Positions 30,681 to 40,357 of a stretch of 64,000 nucleotides of DNA are shown in pieces. The notes beneath the pieces are model-generated. The model did not search any database. It saw only the letters and a program-made list of their open reading frames with translations, and had not been told where the DNA came from. This DNA is from Parabacteroides sp. GTDB lineage: Bacteria > Bacteroidota > Bacteroidia > Bacteroidales > Tannerellaceae. Position numbers and translations under genes: made by a program. Numbering within the stretch: position 1 is the stretch's first letter; every line of letters starts with the position of its first letter. The DNA is taken from NCBI GenBank assembly GCA_028689545.1, contig JAQVCX010000003.1:1-64000 (forward strand), in the 5' to 3' direction.

Positions 30681-30778
30681 ATAATGTAAAAGCTTTTACC
30701 GTTATATGTAAAGGCTTTTACCTCTATATGTAACGGCCTTTACATATAGAGGTAAATGGCGTTACATATAGAGGTAAA
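30681..30778. repeat. Intergenic inverted/direct repeat cluster B
   Basis: TTTACCTCTATATGTAA (30717-30733) with two reverse-complement copies TTACATATAGAGGTAAA (30740-30756, 30762-30778) plus degenerate upstream units (TTTTACCGTTATATGTAAAGGC). Confidence 0.9.
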
Positions 30779-30929
30779 CGATCACACGTCCATATGTATC
30801 TATTCATTCTTATAAATAGAGGCGGAAAGACATACCATACCTTATGAGAACGCGACCGGATGCTTAGAGAAAAACTTTTCCATATATATTTTCTTAATAT
30901 TAGAAAACATTCATATCTTTGCCTCGATT

Positions 30930-31096
30930 TTAGTAACCAAGCTACCACGTAGCTTGGCGTAAGGGAATCCGGTGTAAATCCGGAGCTGTTCCTGCAGCTG
31001 TAAATCCTCTTTATGTTGGTTGGAAGTTCGATAGCCACTGTTCCTTTCGGGGAATGGGAAGGTTTCTAACCAGAGGAAAGCCAGAATACCTGCTAA
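30930..31096 (+). ncRNA. Cobalamin riboswitch 2
   Basis: GGGAATCCGGTGTAAATCCGGAGCTGTTCCTGCAGCTGTAA...GATAGCCACTG...GGGAAGG...AGCCAGAATACCTGCT; -7 TATCTTTG just upstream. Confidence 0.93.
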
Positions 31097-31222
31097 GGTC
31101 TTACAAGAGCATCAAGCTTCCAGGATAGAAGTACGTGTCATACAAAAAACAATTCAGTTTATTTTTTGAGACATTATCGATAGAGGCTTGCTGTTTTATT
31201 TCGTGTATAAATAAAACACTAT

Positions 31223-33286
31223 ATGAGGCTTTTAGCATTCGCTATTCTGGCGGCATGCGTACAATCCGTATGCGCCCAAAGCATATTGAAAGATCCAAAG
31301 GAACTTTCCGTGCTATTGAACGAGGTCGTGGTTACCGGTACAGGTACCGAACACTACCTGAAAGACGCTCCTGTGCAGACAGAGGTAATCACCGGTAAGG
31401 CCCTCGACAGTTACCAAGGACGTAGTATGCAAGATATATTGGAAGGGCTGAACGCTTCCATCACCTTCAATCCGAGTGACATGGGCAGTGGCATCCAGAT
31501 GAACGGATTGGGCAACGATTATATCTTGATCCTTATCAATGGCAAACGGATCAACGGAGATACCGGCGGGCAAAACGACTTAAGCATTATCAACCCCGCA
31601 AATATAGAACGTATCGAGATCGTAAAAGGCGCCGCCTCGTCCCTTTATGGCTCGGACGCTATCGCCGGAGTGATCAATATCATCACGAAAAAGAACCGGG
31701 ATAAAGTGAGCGTATCGAATACGACTCGTGCCGGATCGTATGGAGATCTATTGGAAAGCGTACAAATAGGCTTCGGGCATAAGAGGCTCAACTCCACGAC
31801 CTCCCTCAGCACGACCCATACGGATGGCTGGCGCAACACGACCCAGGAATGGGACCATCACGAGATAGTGGATGGAACCGTGACACGGACCGTGAACCGA
31901 TCCACGAACTTTACGTTGAGGGAGAACTTAACCTATAAAGTGAACGATCGGCTGAGCCTCTCGGCCGATGGCTCTTTTTACCAGAAGTGGAATTATCGGC
32001 CGCACGGCGCGTTCAAGTATTATACCTACGACCAATTCTACCGGAACCTAGATGTGGCCGGAGGAGCTAACTACGCGTTGGGCGGATCGAATTTCCTTTC
32101 GGTAGATCTAACGTATGGCAACTACAGCTACTTCTATAATTACCATCATAAAGATGTCACGAACTTCTTCGATCCGGAGACGGATTTACGTATTACCCGT
32201 TATCCGGGGGAACATATCCTGGAAAGCTCTCAACAACGTTTCCTAGGACAGGCCAAAAGCGTATTCCACCTCGGTGAGAACAATATACTGAGCGCCGGAC
32301 TCGAATATCAATACGATCATTTGAAATCTCCCCGCCGTATCGAGAACGGGAAAGCCTCCGTATTCACGGCTTCCGCTTACGTACAAGACGAATGGAACCC
32401 GACGGATCGGTTGAACATGACGGTAGGCGGACGCTTTGTCGTGCACCAAGAGTTCGGGGCTACGTTTACCCCCAAAGTCTCCGTCCTCTATAAGTTAGGA
32501 GACTTCAATATCCGGGCCACGTACTCTAATGGATTTAAGGCCCCAACCTTAAAGGAGTTGAACGATGATTATATCACGCAGATCGGCGGCGGCCCCTGGA
32601 AGCATTATTATGGCAATAAGGACTTGAAACCGCAAAAGTCCAATTACTACTCGGCGAGCGTGGAATATCACGCGTCGAACCTGCAGATCACGGTAACAGG
32701 GTTCTACAACCGCATCAAGAACATGATCGCCTTGAGCGAGGTCCCGACAAGCGCCGAAGACCGATTGGATGAGATAGAAGCCAGCATGCAACACAAGAAC
32801 TTATCCAAAGCCCGCTCGTTCGGAGGAGATCTATCGCTCACCTATCAAATCCTACCTTCCTTGGCTGTCGGCGGAGGCTATAGCTATACGGATGCCAAGG
32901 CGCAATACACGGATGATCCGACCGACCCGAATTATATGCTCTATACCCCGATCAACGGTACCTCACTCCATAATGCCAATTGGAAACTGGCCTGGAACCA
33001 TGCGTGGAAAAAGTATAAACTAGATGTCACCTTGTTCGGCCGCTACCAATCCACCCGCTTTTATATCACGGACGGCGATGGGAAAAGTTATCAGCTATGG
33101 CGATTGAATACCCGCCATAACGTATTGAAAAAGAAGAAATGGAACCTCGATATCAATATCGGCATCGATAATATCTTCGATTATGTGGATCGCACCCCAT
33201 TCGGCCGCCATCGAGGGACCACCTCTCCCGGACGTACTTGGTACGCCTCCGTTATCGTGAAATTTCAGAATAAACACAAACTATAA
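31223..33286 (+). CDS. TonB-dependent receptor (corrinoid/tetrapyrrole type)
   Basis: Signal MRLLAFAILAACVQSVCAQ; plug 'NEVVVTGTGTEHYLKDAPVQTEVITGKAL', 'IEIVKGAASSLYGSDAIAGVINIITKK'; downstream of riboswitch 2. Confidence 0.88.
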   Translation: MRLLAFAILAACVQSVCAQSILKDPKELSVLLNEVVVTGTGTEHYLKDAPVQTEVITGKALDSYQGRSMQDILEGLNASITFNPSDMGSGIQMNGLGNDYILILINGKRINGDTGGQNDLSIINPANIERIEIVKGAASSLYGSDAIAGVINIITKKNRDKVSVSNTTRAGSYGDLLESVQIGFGHKRLNSTTSLSTTHTDGWRNTTQEWDHHEIVDGTVTRTVNRSTNFTLRENLTYKVNDRLSLSADGSFYQKWNYRPHGAFKYYTYDQFYRNLDVAGGANYALGGSNFLSVDLTYGNYSYFYNYHHKDVTNFFDPETDLRITRYPGEHILESSQQRFLGQAKSVFHLGENNILSAGLEYQYDHLKSPRRIENGKASVFTASAYVQDEWNPTDRLNMTVGGRFVVHQEFGATFTPKVSVLYKLGDFNIRATYSNGFKAPTLKELNDDYITQIGGGPWKHYYGNKDLKPQKSNYYSASVEYHASNLQITVTGFYNRIKNMIALSEVPTSAEDRLDEIEASMQHKNLSKARSFGGDLSLTYQILPSLAVGGGYSYTDAKAQYTDDPTDPNYMLYTPINGTSLHNANWKLAWNHAWKKYKLDVTLFGRYQSTRFYITDGDGKSYQLWRLNTRHNVLKKKKWNLDINIGIDNIFDYVDRTPFGRHRGTTSPGRTWYASVIVKFQNKHKL

Positions 33287-33308
33287 ACGATCTTAAAAGT
33301 CAAAAGCA

Positions 33309-34406
33309 ATGAACAGATTTAAGTCCCTTTTGCTCGTGGCAAGTCTATTTGCCTCAAGCGCGGTTTTCACCTCCTGTGATAATGGAGACGACGACAACAC
33401 CACAAACCCGGCGGAAGAAGTCGTGAAGACAAGTAAGAAACATGACACGGCGATCTTGTTGTGTACGTTCGGTAGCACATTCAAGGAGTCTATCAAGACC
33501 TACGACGCGGCATTGGCCGATTTCCAGAACGCGTTTCCCGACGCGGACATCTATCTATCGTTCACCTCCCGTACTTGCGTGAATCGTGTAGAGGCAGAGA
33601 CCGGTATCGCACGTTATCAACCCGACCTTTGGCTGCAAGCCCTGGGAAATGCCGGTTACAAGAAGGTGGCGGTACAGTCCTTACACATCATCCCGGGTGA
33701 GGAATATCTAAGCTTGATGAATACGGACGTGAAGAAGAAATTCATGATCGAGTCTTTCCCGAGTGTTCAAGTCGTGAAAAGCCCTTGCCTGGTATACGAC
33801 GAGGAGGATGTGGAGGCCGTAGCGAAAGTTCTATACGGTCATTACAGCGATAAATTGGCGAATAACAAAAACATCCTTTTATTAATGGGACATGGTAACC
33901 CGGATAAGAACTATAACGCGAACACGAAGTACACGGAAACGGAAGAGGCCCTGCAAGCCTTGGCCGCCAACAAGAATGTATTCGTAGGTACCGTTGATTA
34001 CGGAGATATGTTGTTCTGGCCGGAAGCAGGCGAGCCAAATCCGGAATGCGTATATTCCAAGCTAACCAAATACTGCGAGGATCATAACTTGAAACCGGAA
34101 GAGATCACGATCACCCTGGCTCCGTTCATGTCTATCGCCGGAGACCATGCGCATAATGACCTTTGGGGCATCGAGGAAGGTGACAACTTCAGCGCCGCCG
34201 CTCCTAACGCTGACGCTTGCTGGAGACTGAAACTATTGAAGATGGGCTTCAAGATCGACACGAAAGAAAGCCATAACGGAAGCTTAGAGAATTGCAAGAT
34301 CATAGGCTTAGGCGATTACGAGGCTGTCCGTCAGATCTGGGTGAACCACCTAAAAGCATTATATAATGACGCGAAGGCTTGGGAAACCGGAGAAGACTAT
34401 CAATAA
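33309..34406 (+). CDS. CbiK-like sirohydrochlorin cobaltochelatase-family lipoprotein (IhtB/FetB-like)
   Basis: Lipobox 'LFASSAVFTSC'; 'HDTAILLCTFGSTFKESIKTYDAALADFQNAFPDADIYLSFTSRT'; 'LLLMGHGNPD' and 'MSIAGDHAHNDLWG' metal/tetrapyrrole-binding His motifs. Confidence 0.88.
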   Translation: MNRFKSLLLVASLFASSAVFTSCDNGDDDNTTNPAEEVVKTSKKHDTAILLCTFGSTFKESIKTYDAALADFQNAFPDADIYLSFTSRTCVNRVEAETGIARYQPDLWLQALGNAGYKKVAVQSLHIIPGEEYLSLMNTDVKKKFMIESFPSVQVVKSPCLVYDEEDVEAVAKVLYGHYSDKLANNKNILLLMGHGNPDKNYNANTKYTETEEALQALAANKNVFVGTVDYGDMLFWPEAGEPNPECVYSKLTKYCEDHNLKPEEITITLAPFMSIAGDHAHNDLWGIEEGDNFSAAAPNADACWRLKLLKMGFKIDTKESHNGSLENCKIIGLGDYEAVRQIWVNHLKALYNDAKAWETGEDYQ

Positions 34407-34413
34407 TAATTGA

Positions 34414-34470
34414 GAATGGAGCATTGAGAATTAGCTCAGTAAGTACACCCTAACGCTCAATGCTCCATCC
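34414..34470. terminator. Inverted repeat ATGGAGCATTGAG...CTCAATGCTCCAT between convergent chelatase-like genes
   Basis: 13-bp perfect arms with a ~27-nt loop. Confidence 0.6.
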
Positions 34471-34471
34471 C

Positions 34472-35401
34472 TCAGTGCGTATATAGTTTCTTCCGATCAA
34501 AAATAGTCGCTCGCTTATATTTCATGGCGAAACGAATATGATCGATAAATAAAGACCGGATCGCCGGATTCTCACCTAGAGGCTTCAAATAAATATCCAC
34601 ATCGAAACCCTGCTGACGCAATCCTTTCTGCCAGAAATCCGTAACCGTGTTTTCCGTACCTCGAATCAGTACGAACATAAAAGGGATCAACTGCACACGC
34701 TTATGACCGGCTTGGCGCATTTGCTCACCCACATCCTCGATCGTAGGGAAACCCTCACGGGTTCCGGCATAATAATCTTTCATTCCCTTGGTCTGAAACA
34801 TATAGCTCAATTTCGCATAAGCCGAGTTGCTGGCATGATAAGTTCCGTGCGCCACCAGTAATTTAGCCCCCTTCTTAGACACTCCGGCAGGAGAGGAAAC
34901 CGCTTTCATCACCGCCTCGTAATCAGTGTCGTCATATAGCAAGGGATTGCCCACCCGTAAATCCTTAAACAGGCCTTTCCGCTGTTCCGCCTCTTTACGG
35001 ATCGCTTCCATCTCTACACCCTCTATAATGATAGTCGGCTGGATGATCACATGGGTAAACCCTTGATCACGCAACTCTACCAAGGCATCCGCCGGCAACT
35101 GTACCCAGACACCTTGCGCCCTCAACCGGCTCACCACGCTACGAGCGCTATAAGCCTGCCGAACCTCCACGCCCGGGAAAGCCTCCTTGACACGCTTGTT
35201 CATCACATCGAGTACTTGGGTACGAGCTTCCGGGTAAGCACTCCCGAAATGTACCATCAAGATCGCTAACTTATCTCCCTTTTCCATGCTCTCCCGGATA
35301 TCGGAAGCGTAAAACTCCCGCCCGGGTTTCGCCCATAACGAACAGGCGAGCCCAAGCAGGAGTGAACAAACAAACATGGATTGTAAAAATCTCCTATACA
35401 T
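34472..35401 (-). CDS. CbiK-family exported protein, divergent paralog
   Basis: Signal 'FVCSLLLGLACSLWAKPG'; 'DKLAILMVHFGSAYPEARTQVLDVMNKRVKEAFPGVEVRQAYSARSV'; 'LLVAHGTYH'. Confidence 0.8.
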   Translation of the reverse strand: MYRRFLQSMFVCSLLLGLACSLWAKPGREFYASDIRESMEKGDKLAILMVHFGSAYPEARTQVLDVMNKRVKEAFPGVEVRQAYSARSVVSRLRAQGVWVQLPADALVELRDQGFTHVIIQPTIIIEGVEMEAIRKEAEQRKGLFKDLRVGNPLLYDDTDYEAVMKAVSSPAGVSKKGAKLLVAHGTYHASNSAYAKLSYMFQTKGMKDYYAGTREGFPTIEDVGEQMRQAGHKRVQLIPFMFVLIRGTENTVTDFWQKGLRQQGFDVDIYLKPLGENPAIRSLFIDHIRFAMKYKRATIFDRKKLYTH

Positions 35402-35420
35402 TATTATATTAGTTGACTGT

Positions 35421-37604
35421 TTACTGCTTGAAACGGACCAGGAGGCTGACGTAATAGGTACGGCCCGGGGTCAATGTCGCATAATTGTAATTGAAAGGAC
35501 GATCGTCTACATAATCAAAAAGGTTCTCGATGCCTACGCCCGGTTCCAGCAAGAAATCGCCGGCTCTAAACGTATGGCTCGTATTGAGGTTCCACAAGGA
35601 ATACTTCGGCGCGTATCCATAAGAAGTAGAATAACGTTCCCCTTGGATACGTCCGTTAAAATTCACGTTCAGCTTATACTTGTTCCACGTATGAGACCAC
35701 ATAGCCGCTACCGTACCACTATGCTTGACGGTCTTATCCAAAGGCTCATCCTCATATACGTTCTTTCCATCCATGAAACTATAGCCACCATTCAAGGTAA
35801 AGCCCGCTCCCAGATAGCTATTGAAGGTTACGTTAATACCTTTGATCTTCGCTTTATCGATATTCGCGCGCATCTGTACCTCGTCATAGTCCGTACCATG
35901 AGCGGCGTTATAAGCATCCCGTTCCGACGTATCCAACATCTTATAGTTGATCATGCTACGTACGTTATTCATGAAAGCGGATACGGACAAAGAGAAATAG
36001 CGCATCGTATATTCGGCGCTCAACGTGAAGTTGTCGCTCTTCTCCGGGTCCAGATCCGGATTACCGATCGTAAGGCGAGTCGCCCCGGAGGCTTTCTTCT
36101 CCGATTCCGTATACAACTCCTTCAATTCGGGTGTACGGAAACCGGACGCATACGATCCACGGAAATTAAAACCGCCTATCTTATACAGCAAAGCCACGTT
36201 AGGAGTGGCGTAACTCTTAAAGTTCTGATGGTAAATATAGCGCAAGCCCGCATACGCCTGGAAATGCTCATTGATATTGATCTCGTCTTGCGCATAAAGA
36301 GCGGTCGTGTACATACTTTTACCCGTTATGTTATCCGTCTCGCTACTCAGCGACTCCTTGATGAACTCCGCGCCTGCCGAGAGCTTATTATACTTACCCA
36401 AACGGAAGATTCCTTTGACATTCAAGTTATGGTAATGAATCCGCTTCGTCATATCGCTCTCTCCGCTTTTCTTTCCATCAAAGAAGTCCTTATACGTACT
36501 ATGATTGTCCGACAGATAATCCGCGTTCAAGTAAGAGTTCTTATTAATCATGTACTGAGCGCCCGCCCCGTAAGTGAACGTCTCTTTCCGCAAATCATAG
36601 TTGGTCGTATTCACTTTATCCATTGGCATCGGACGATCGCTGGAACGCCCGAAGAAAGCACCCCGCGCATAAAAAGACAAACGATCCGTAGCGTCGTACG
36701 TGAAACGCTGGTTGACCACGTTCCGGTGGAATCCCTCGGACGCTTGCTTATTGGTAGAGACCAGCTCCCCTTTGCTCTCCGTATAGGGATTCAATTGCCA
36801 ACCATCGGCCCGTTGATATTGATAAGAAGTATACGAACCGAACTTCCCGACATTCACGTCCGCATTGACCGATTGCAAGAATTGGTTCTTGCTACCATAA
36901 CGGCTATTGCTCGTCACGTTCACCTTATTGCGGGAATCATCCGTGATGATATTGATAACGCCGGCTATCGCGTCGCTACCATACAAAGCGGAAGCCGCCC
37001 CGTTCAATATCTCTACCCGCTTCACGTTAGACATATCGATACGGGAATAGGTGTCATCGCCGGCCAAACGCTTGCCGTTTTCCAAGATAACCACGTATTT
37101 CTCCGTCAATCCGTTCATGTTCATCGTAGCGCCCTGTCCGTTTTCCATAAATACGATACTCGGATTCAGCTTGGTCATCGCGTCCTGGAAATTGGTTACG
37201 CTCGCCTCTTTCAAGTCTTTTCCCGTAAGCACTTTCACGGGAATAGGGGAATTACTCATACGACGGTGCGAACCGGTACCGGTCACCACCACCTGGTCGA
37301 TATTCACATACTTTTCTCTCAGCCTAATAACGACATCTTTTTCCGAGTGATCCGTTTGATACACACCCTGCTCATAGCCTAGGTAAGTCACACGGATACG
37401 ATGGCTACCATCGGGAAGGTTCAACTCAAACTTCCCGCCGGCATCCGTAGTCGTACCATTTAATGATTCCGACACACGGATATTCGCGCCCGGGATCGGC
37501 TCATTACTATCATCCACGACTTTACCCTGTAAACGTACCTGCGCAAAGGATACGCTTATCGCACAACTTACCGCTAAAGCCGCGCACAAACACTTTCTTC
37601 TCAT
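35421..37604 (-). CDS. TonB-dependent receptor with N-terminal carboxypeptidase-regulatory-like domain
   Basis: 'QVRLQGKVVDDSNEPIPGANIRVSESLNGTTTDAGGKFELNLPDG', 'IDQVVVTGTGSHRRMSNSPIPVKVLTGKDL'; downstream of riboswitch 3. Confidence 0.9.
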   Translation of the reverse strand: MRRKCLCAALAVSCAISVSFAQVRLQGKVVDDSNEPIPGANIRVSESLNGTTTDAGGKFELNLPDGSHRIRVTYLGYEQGVYQTDHSEKDVVIRLREKYVNIDQVVVTGTGSHRRMSNSPIPVKVLTGKDLKEASVTNFQDAMTKLNPSIVFMENGQGATMNMNGLTEKYVVILENGKRLAGDDTYSRIDMSNVKRVEILNGAASALYGSDAIAGVINIITDDSRNKVNVTSNSRYGSKNQFLQSVNADVNVGKFGSYTSYQYQRADGWQLNPYTESKGELVSTNKQASEGFHRNVVNQRFTYDATDRLSFYARGAFFGRSSDRPMPMDKVNTTNYDLRKETFTYGAGAQYMINKNSYLNADYLSDNHSTYKDFFDGKKSGESDMTKRIHYHNLNVKGIFRLGKYNKLSAGAEFIKESLSSETDNITGKSMYTTALYAQDEININEHFQAYAGLRYIYHQNFKSYATPNVALLYKIGGFNFRGSYASGFRTPELKELYTESEKKASGATRLTIGNPDLDPEKSDNFTLSAEYTMRYFSLSVSAFMNNVRSMINYKMLDTSERDAYNAAHGTDYDEVQMRANIDKAKIKGINVTFNSYLGAGFTLNGGYSFMDGKNVYEDEPLDKTVKHSGTVAAMWSHTWNKYKLNVNFNGRIQGERYSTSYGYAPKYSLWNLNTSHTFRAGDFLLEPGVGIENLFDYVDDRPFNYNYATLTPGRTYYVSLLVRFKQ

Positions 37605-37669
37605 AAACGATTTATTATTATGTATATTTCCGCTTTCCTGACCCCGAGAAAAACAGCAATAAAAGCGTT

Positions 37670-37845
37670 TGGCAGGTTTCCTGACTTACCTCTTAGAAAA
37701 CGGCCTTCCCGTCTTTCACCGACAGTGGCATAAGAAATGTTTTCTACTTTACAAAGGCTTACAGTAGCGGGCACTGCTCCGGATTCGCACCGGATTCCCT
37801 CTTTATGACAAAACCGGATGGTTGTACGTCATCACCAAAACGGAG
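37670..37845 (-). ncRNA. Cobalamin riboswitch 3
   Basis: Reverse complement contains GGGAATCCGGTGCGAATCCGGAGCAGTGCCCGCTACTGTAA, ATGCCACTGTCGG, GGGAAGGC and GTCAGGAAACCTGCC; -7 TACTTTTG upstream. Confidence 0.93.
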
Positions 37846-38115
37846 GCAAAAGTATGAATTATTTTATATAAACAAAAATATATATCGACTTATGTATTTT
37901 AAAAGCCTTACAAAGAGAATCTTGTAATACATATAAGTACGAAAGAGAAAAGAAGAATAACCGAACAAAGAAGAAAGTTTCCTAAAACAATTCTCAATAC
38001 ATTGCATATAAACTGATTAACATTATTTAATCAGCATAAAGTTTTCCAAAAAGAAAATCATCCAGAGTAATGAGATACCTTCGCGCCTATAATCAATCAC
38101 AAATTAATCGACATC

Positions 38116-40323
38116 ATGATACAGACAATTGTTAAACGAGACGGGCGTATCGTTGGCTTCAACGAGGAGAAGATAGCTACCGCTATCCGCAAGGCCATGT
38201 TGCATACAGACAAGGGAGAGGACATGCAACTGATCCGCCAGATCACAGACCATATCTCTTTCAAGGGAGAACCTCAAATGACCGTAGAGGCTATTCAAGA
38301 TGCCGTGGAATTGGAGCTGATGGCCAGTAGCCGGAAGGATGTAGCGCAGAAATATATCGCTTACCGCAATCAGCGAAGCGTAGCCCGCAAGGCGAAAACA
38401 CGGGATATGTTCTTGGAGATTATCAATATCAAATCCAACGATATCACCCGTGAGAACGCGAACATGAACGCCGATACACCCGCCGGCATGATGATGAAAT
38501 TCTCCAGCGAGACCACCAAGCCGTTTGTCGATGACTATTTATTGAGCGAGGAGGTCAAGGAAGCCTTGTCTAACAACTATCTCCATATTCATGATAAAGA
38601 TTATTATCCGACTAAAAGCTTGACTTGCGTACAACACCCGCTGGATCACATCCTGAAACACGGTTTCTCCGCCGGCCATGGCGAATCACGCCCGGCCAAA
38701 CGGATCGAGACCGCCAGCATCCTTGGCTGTATCTCCCTGGAGACCGCCCAAAACGAGATGCATGGCGGACAGGCGATACCGGCGTTCGACTTCTACCTCG
38801 CCCCTTACGTACGTAACAGCTTTATCGAGGAAGTAAAGACCCTAGAGGATTTATACGGACAAGACTTCTCCCACTTATACAATAAGCCTATCGACGATTT
38901 CCTGACACAGACCTTGGATGGATTAAGCGGCGATAAACGCGTCATGCAACATGCCATCAACCGCACGGTAAGCCGTGTACACCAATCGATGGAGGCTTTT
39001 ATCCATAATATGAACACGATCCATTCCCGCGGGGGCAACCAGGTGGTATTCAGCTCCATCAATTATGGGACCGATACCTCGGCGGAAGGTCGTTGCATCA
39101 TCCGGGAGTTATTAAAAAGCACGTACAGAGGCGTAGGCAACGGCGAGACCGCTATCTTCCCGATCCAGATATGGAAAAAGAAACGAGGCGTAAGCTATCT
39201 GCCGGAAGACCGCAACTACGATCTTTACCAACTGGCTTGCAAGGTCACCGCCCGTCGCTTCTTCCCGAACTTCTTGAATCTTGACGCCACCTTCAACCAA
39301 AGCGAGAATTGGAAAGCGGACGATCCCGAGCGCTATATCCACGAGGTAGCTACCATGGGATGCCGTACCCGTGTATTCGAGAATCGTTTCGGGCCGAAGA
39401 CTTCTATCGGACGAGGTAATATCTCTTTCTCCACGATCAATATCGTGCGATTGGCTATCGAGTGCATGCGGGTGGAGAAGCAGGAAGAGCGCATCGCCCT
39501 GTTTTTCGCCAAACTAGATCAGATGCTGGAGCTTACGGCTCGTCAGTTGCATGAGCGTATGGAGTTCCAGAAGACCGCTTATGCGAAGCAATTCCCCTTG
39601 CTGATGTCTTCCTTGTGGTTGGGTTCGGAGAAGTTGAGCCCCAACGACTCGATCGCCCCGGTTATCAACCAAGGTACCTTGGGTATCGGCTTTATCGGAC
39701 TGGCCGAATGCTTGGTGGCCCTTACCGGCAAGCATCATGGCGAAGACGAGGATTCGCAGGCCTTGGGCGTAAGGATCGTTACGTATATGCGGGATTGCGC
39801 CAACCAATTCTCCGATCGATACCAACACAATTATAGCGTATTGGCGACTCCGGCCGAAGGTTTGTCCGGCAAGTTCACGGGAAGAGATCGTGAGGAATTC
39901 GGATCGCTTCCGGGCATCACGGATCGGGATTATTACACGAACTCTAATCACGTCCCGGTCTATTATAAGTGCAGCGCCCGTCATAAGGCCGAAGTGGAAG
40001 CTCCTTATCATGACCTGACCCGGGGCGGCCATATCTTCTACGTGGAGATGGATGGCGACGCTACCCATAACCCCGAAGCGATCATGCGTGTCGTGGATAT
40101 GATGGATAAATACAATATCGGATACGGTTCCGTGAACCATAACCGAAACCGTTGCCTGGATTGTGGCTACGAGAACTCCACCCCGAATCTGGAAGCCTGC
40201 CCCAAATGCGGCAGCAAGCATCTGGATAAGCTGCAACGCATCACCGGTTATCTGGTAGGAACCACCGACCGCTGGAACAAGGCCAAGCTATCCGAGCTAA
40301 ACGACCGCGTGACCCACAACTAA
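38116..40323 (+). CDS. nrdD: Anaerobic (class III) ribonucleoside-triphosphate reductase
   Basis: N-terminal ATP-cone 'IVKRDGRIVGFNEEKIATAIRKAM', C-terminal zinc site 'CLDCGYENSTPNLEACPKCGS' and glycyl radical 'RITGYLVGTTDRWNKAK'. Confidence 0.97.
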   Translation: MIQTIVKRDGRIVGFNEEKIATAIRKAMLHTDKGEDMQLIRQITDHISFKGEPQMTVEAIQDAVELELMASSRKDVAQKYIAYRNQRSVARKAKTRDMFLEIINIKSNDITRENANMNADTPAGMMMKFSSETTKPFVDDYLLSEEVKEALSNNYLHIHDKDYYPTKSLTCVQHPLDHILKHGFSAGHGESRPAKRIETASILGCISLETAQNEMHGGQAIPAFDFYLAPYVRNSFIEEVKTLEDLYGQDFSHLYNKPIDDFLTQTLDGLSGDKRVMQHAINRTVSRVHQSMEAFIHNMNTIHSRGGNQVVFSSINYGTDTSAEGRCIIRELLKSTYRGVGNGETAIFPIQIWKKKRGVSYLPEDRNYDLYQLACKVTARRFFPNFLNLDATFNQSENWKADDPERYIHEVATMGCRTRVFENRFGPKTSIGRGNISFSTINIVRLAIECMRVEKQEERIALFFAKLDQMLELTARQLHERMEFQKTAYAKQFPLLMSSLWLGSEKLSPNDSIAPVINQGTLGIGFIGLAECLVALTGKHHGEDEDSQALGVRIVTYMRDCANQFSDRYQHNYSVLATPAEGLSGKFTGRDREEFGSLPGITDRDYYTNSNHVPVYYKCSARHKAEVEAPYHDLTRGGHIFYVEMDGDATHNPEAIMRVVDMMDKYNIGYGSVNHNRNRCLDCGYENSTPNLEACPKCGSKHLDKLQRITGYLVGTTDRWNKAKLSELNDRVTHN

Positions 40324-40354
40324 CTGTCAACTATCAACTGTCAACTATCAACTA
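40321..40354. repeat. Short tandem repeat (AACTGTC/AACTATC) between nrdD and nrdG
   Basis: taACTGTCAACTATCAACTGTCAACTATCAACTaatc. Confidence 0.75.
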
Positions 40355-40357
40355 ATC

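Noticed and set aside
31135-31398. 87-aa + strand ORF after riboswitch 2
   Set aside because: Overlaps the signal peptide of the TonB receptor in another frame; no coding features.
35376-37382. 668-aa + strand ORF
   Set aside because: Exactly antisense to the well-supported TonB receptor at 35421-37604; composition (Arg/Ile/His-rich, no domain) is typical of a shadow ORF.
39514-40236. 240-aa - strand ORF
   Set aside because: Antisense to nrdD; shadow ORF.
40321-40354. Regulatory repeat or CRISPR-like unit between nrdD and nrdG
   Set aside because: Short low-complexity tandem (AACTGTC/AACTATC), more likely slippage; no clear function supported.
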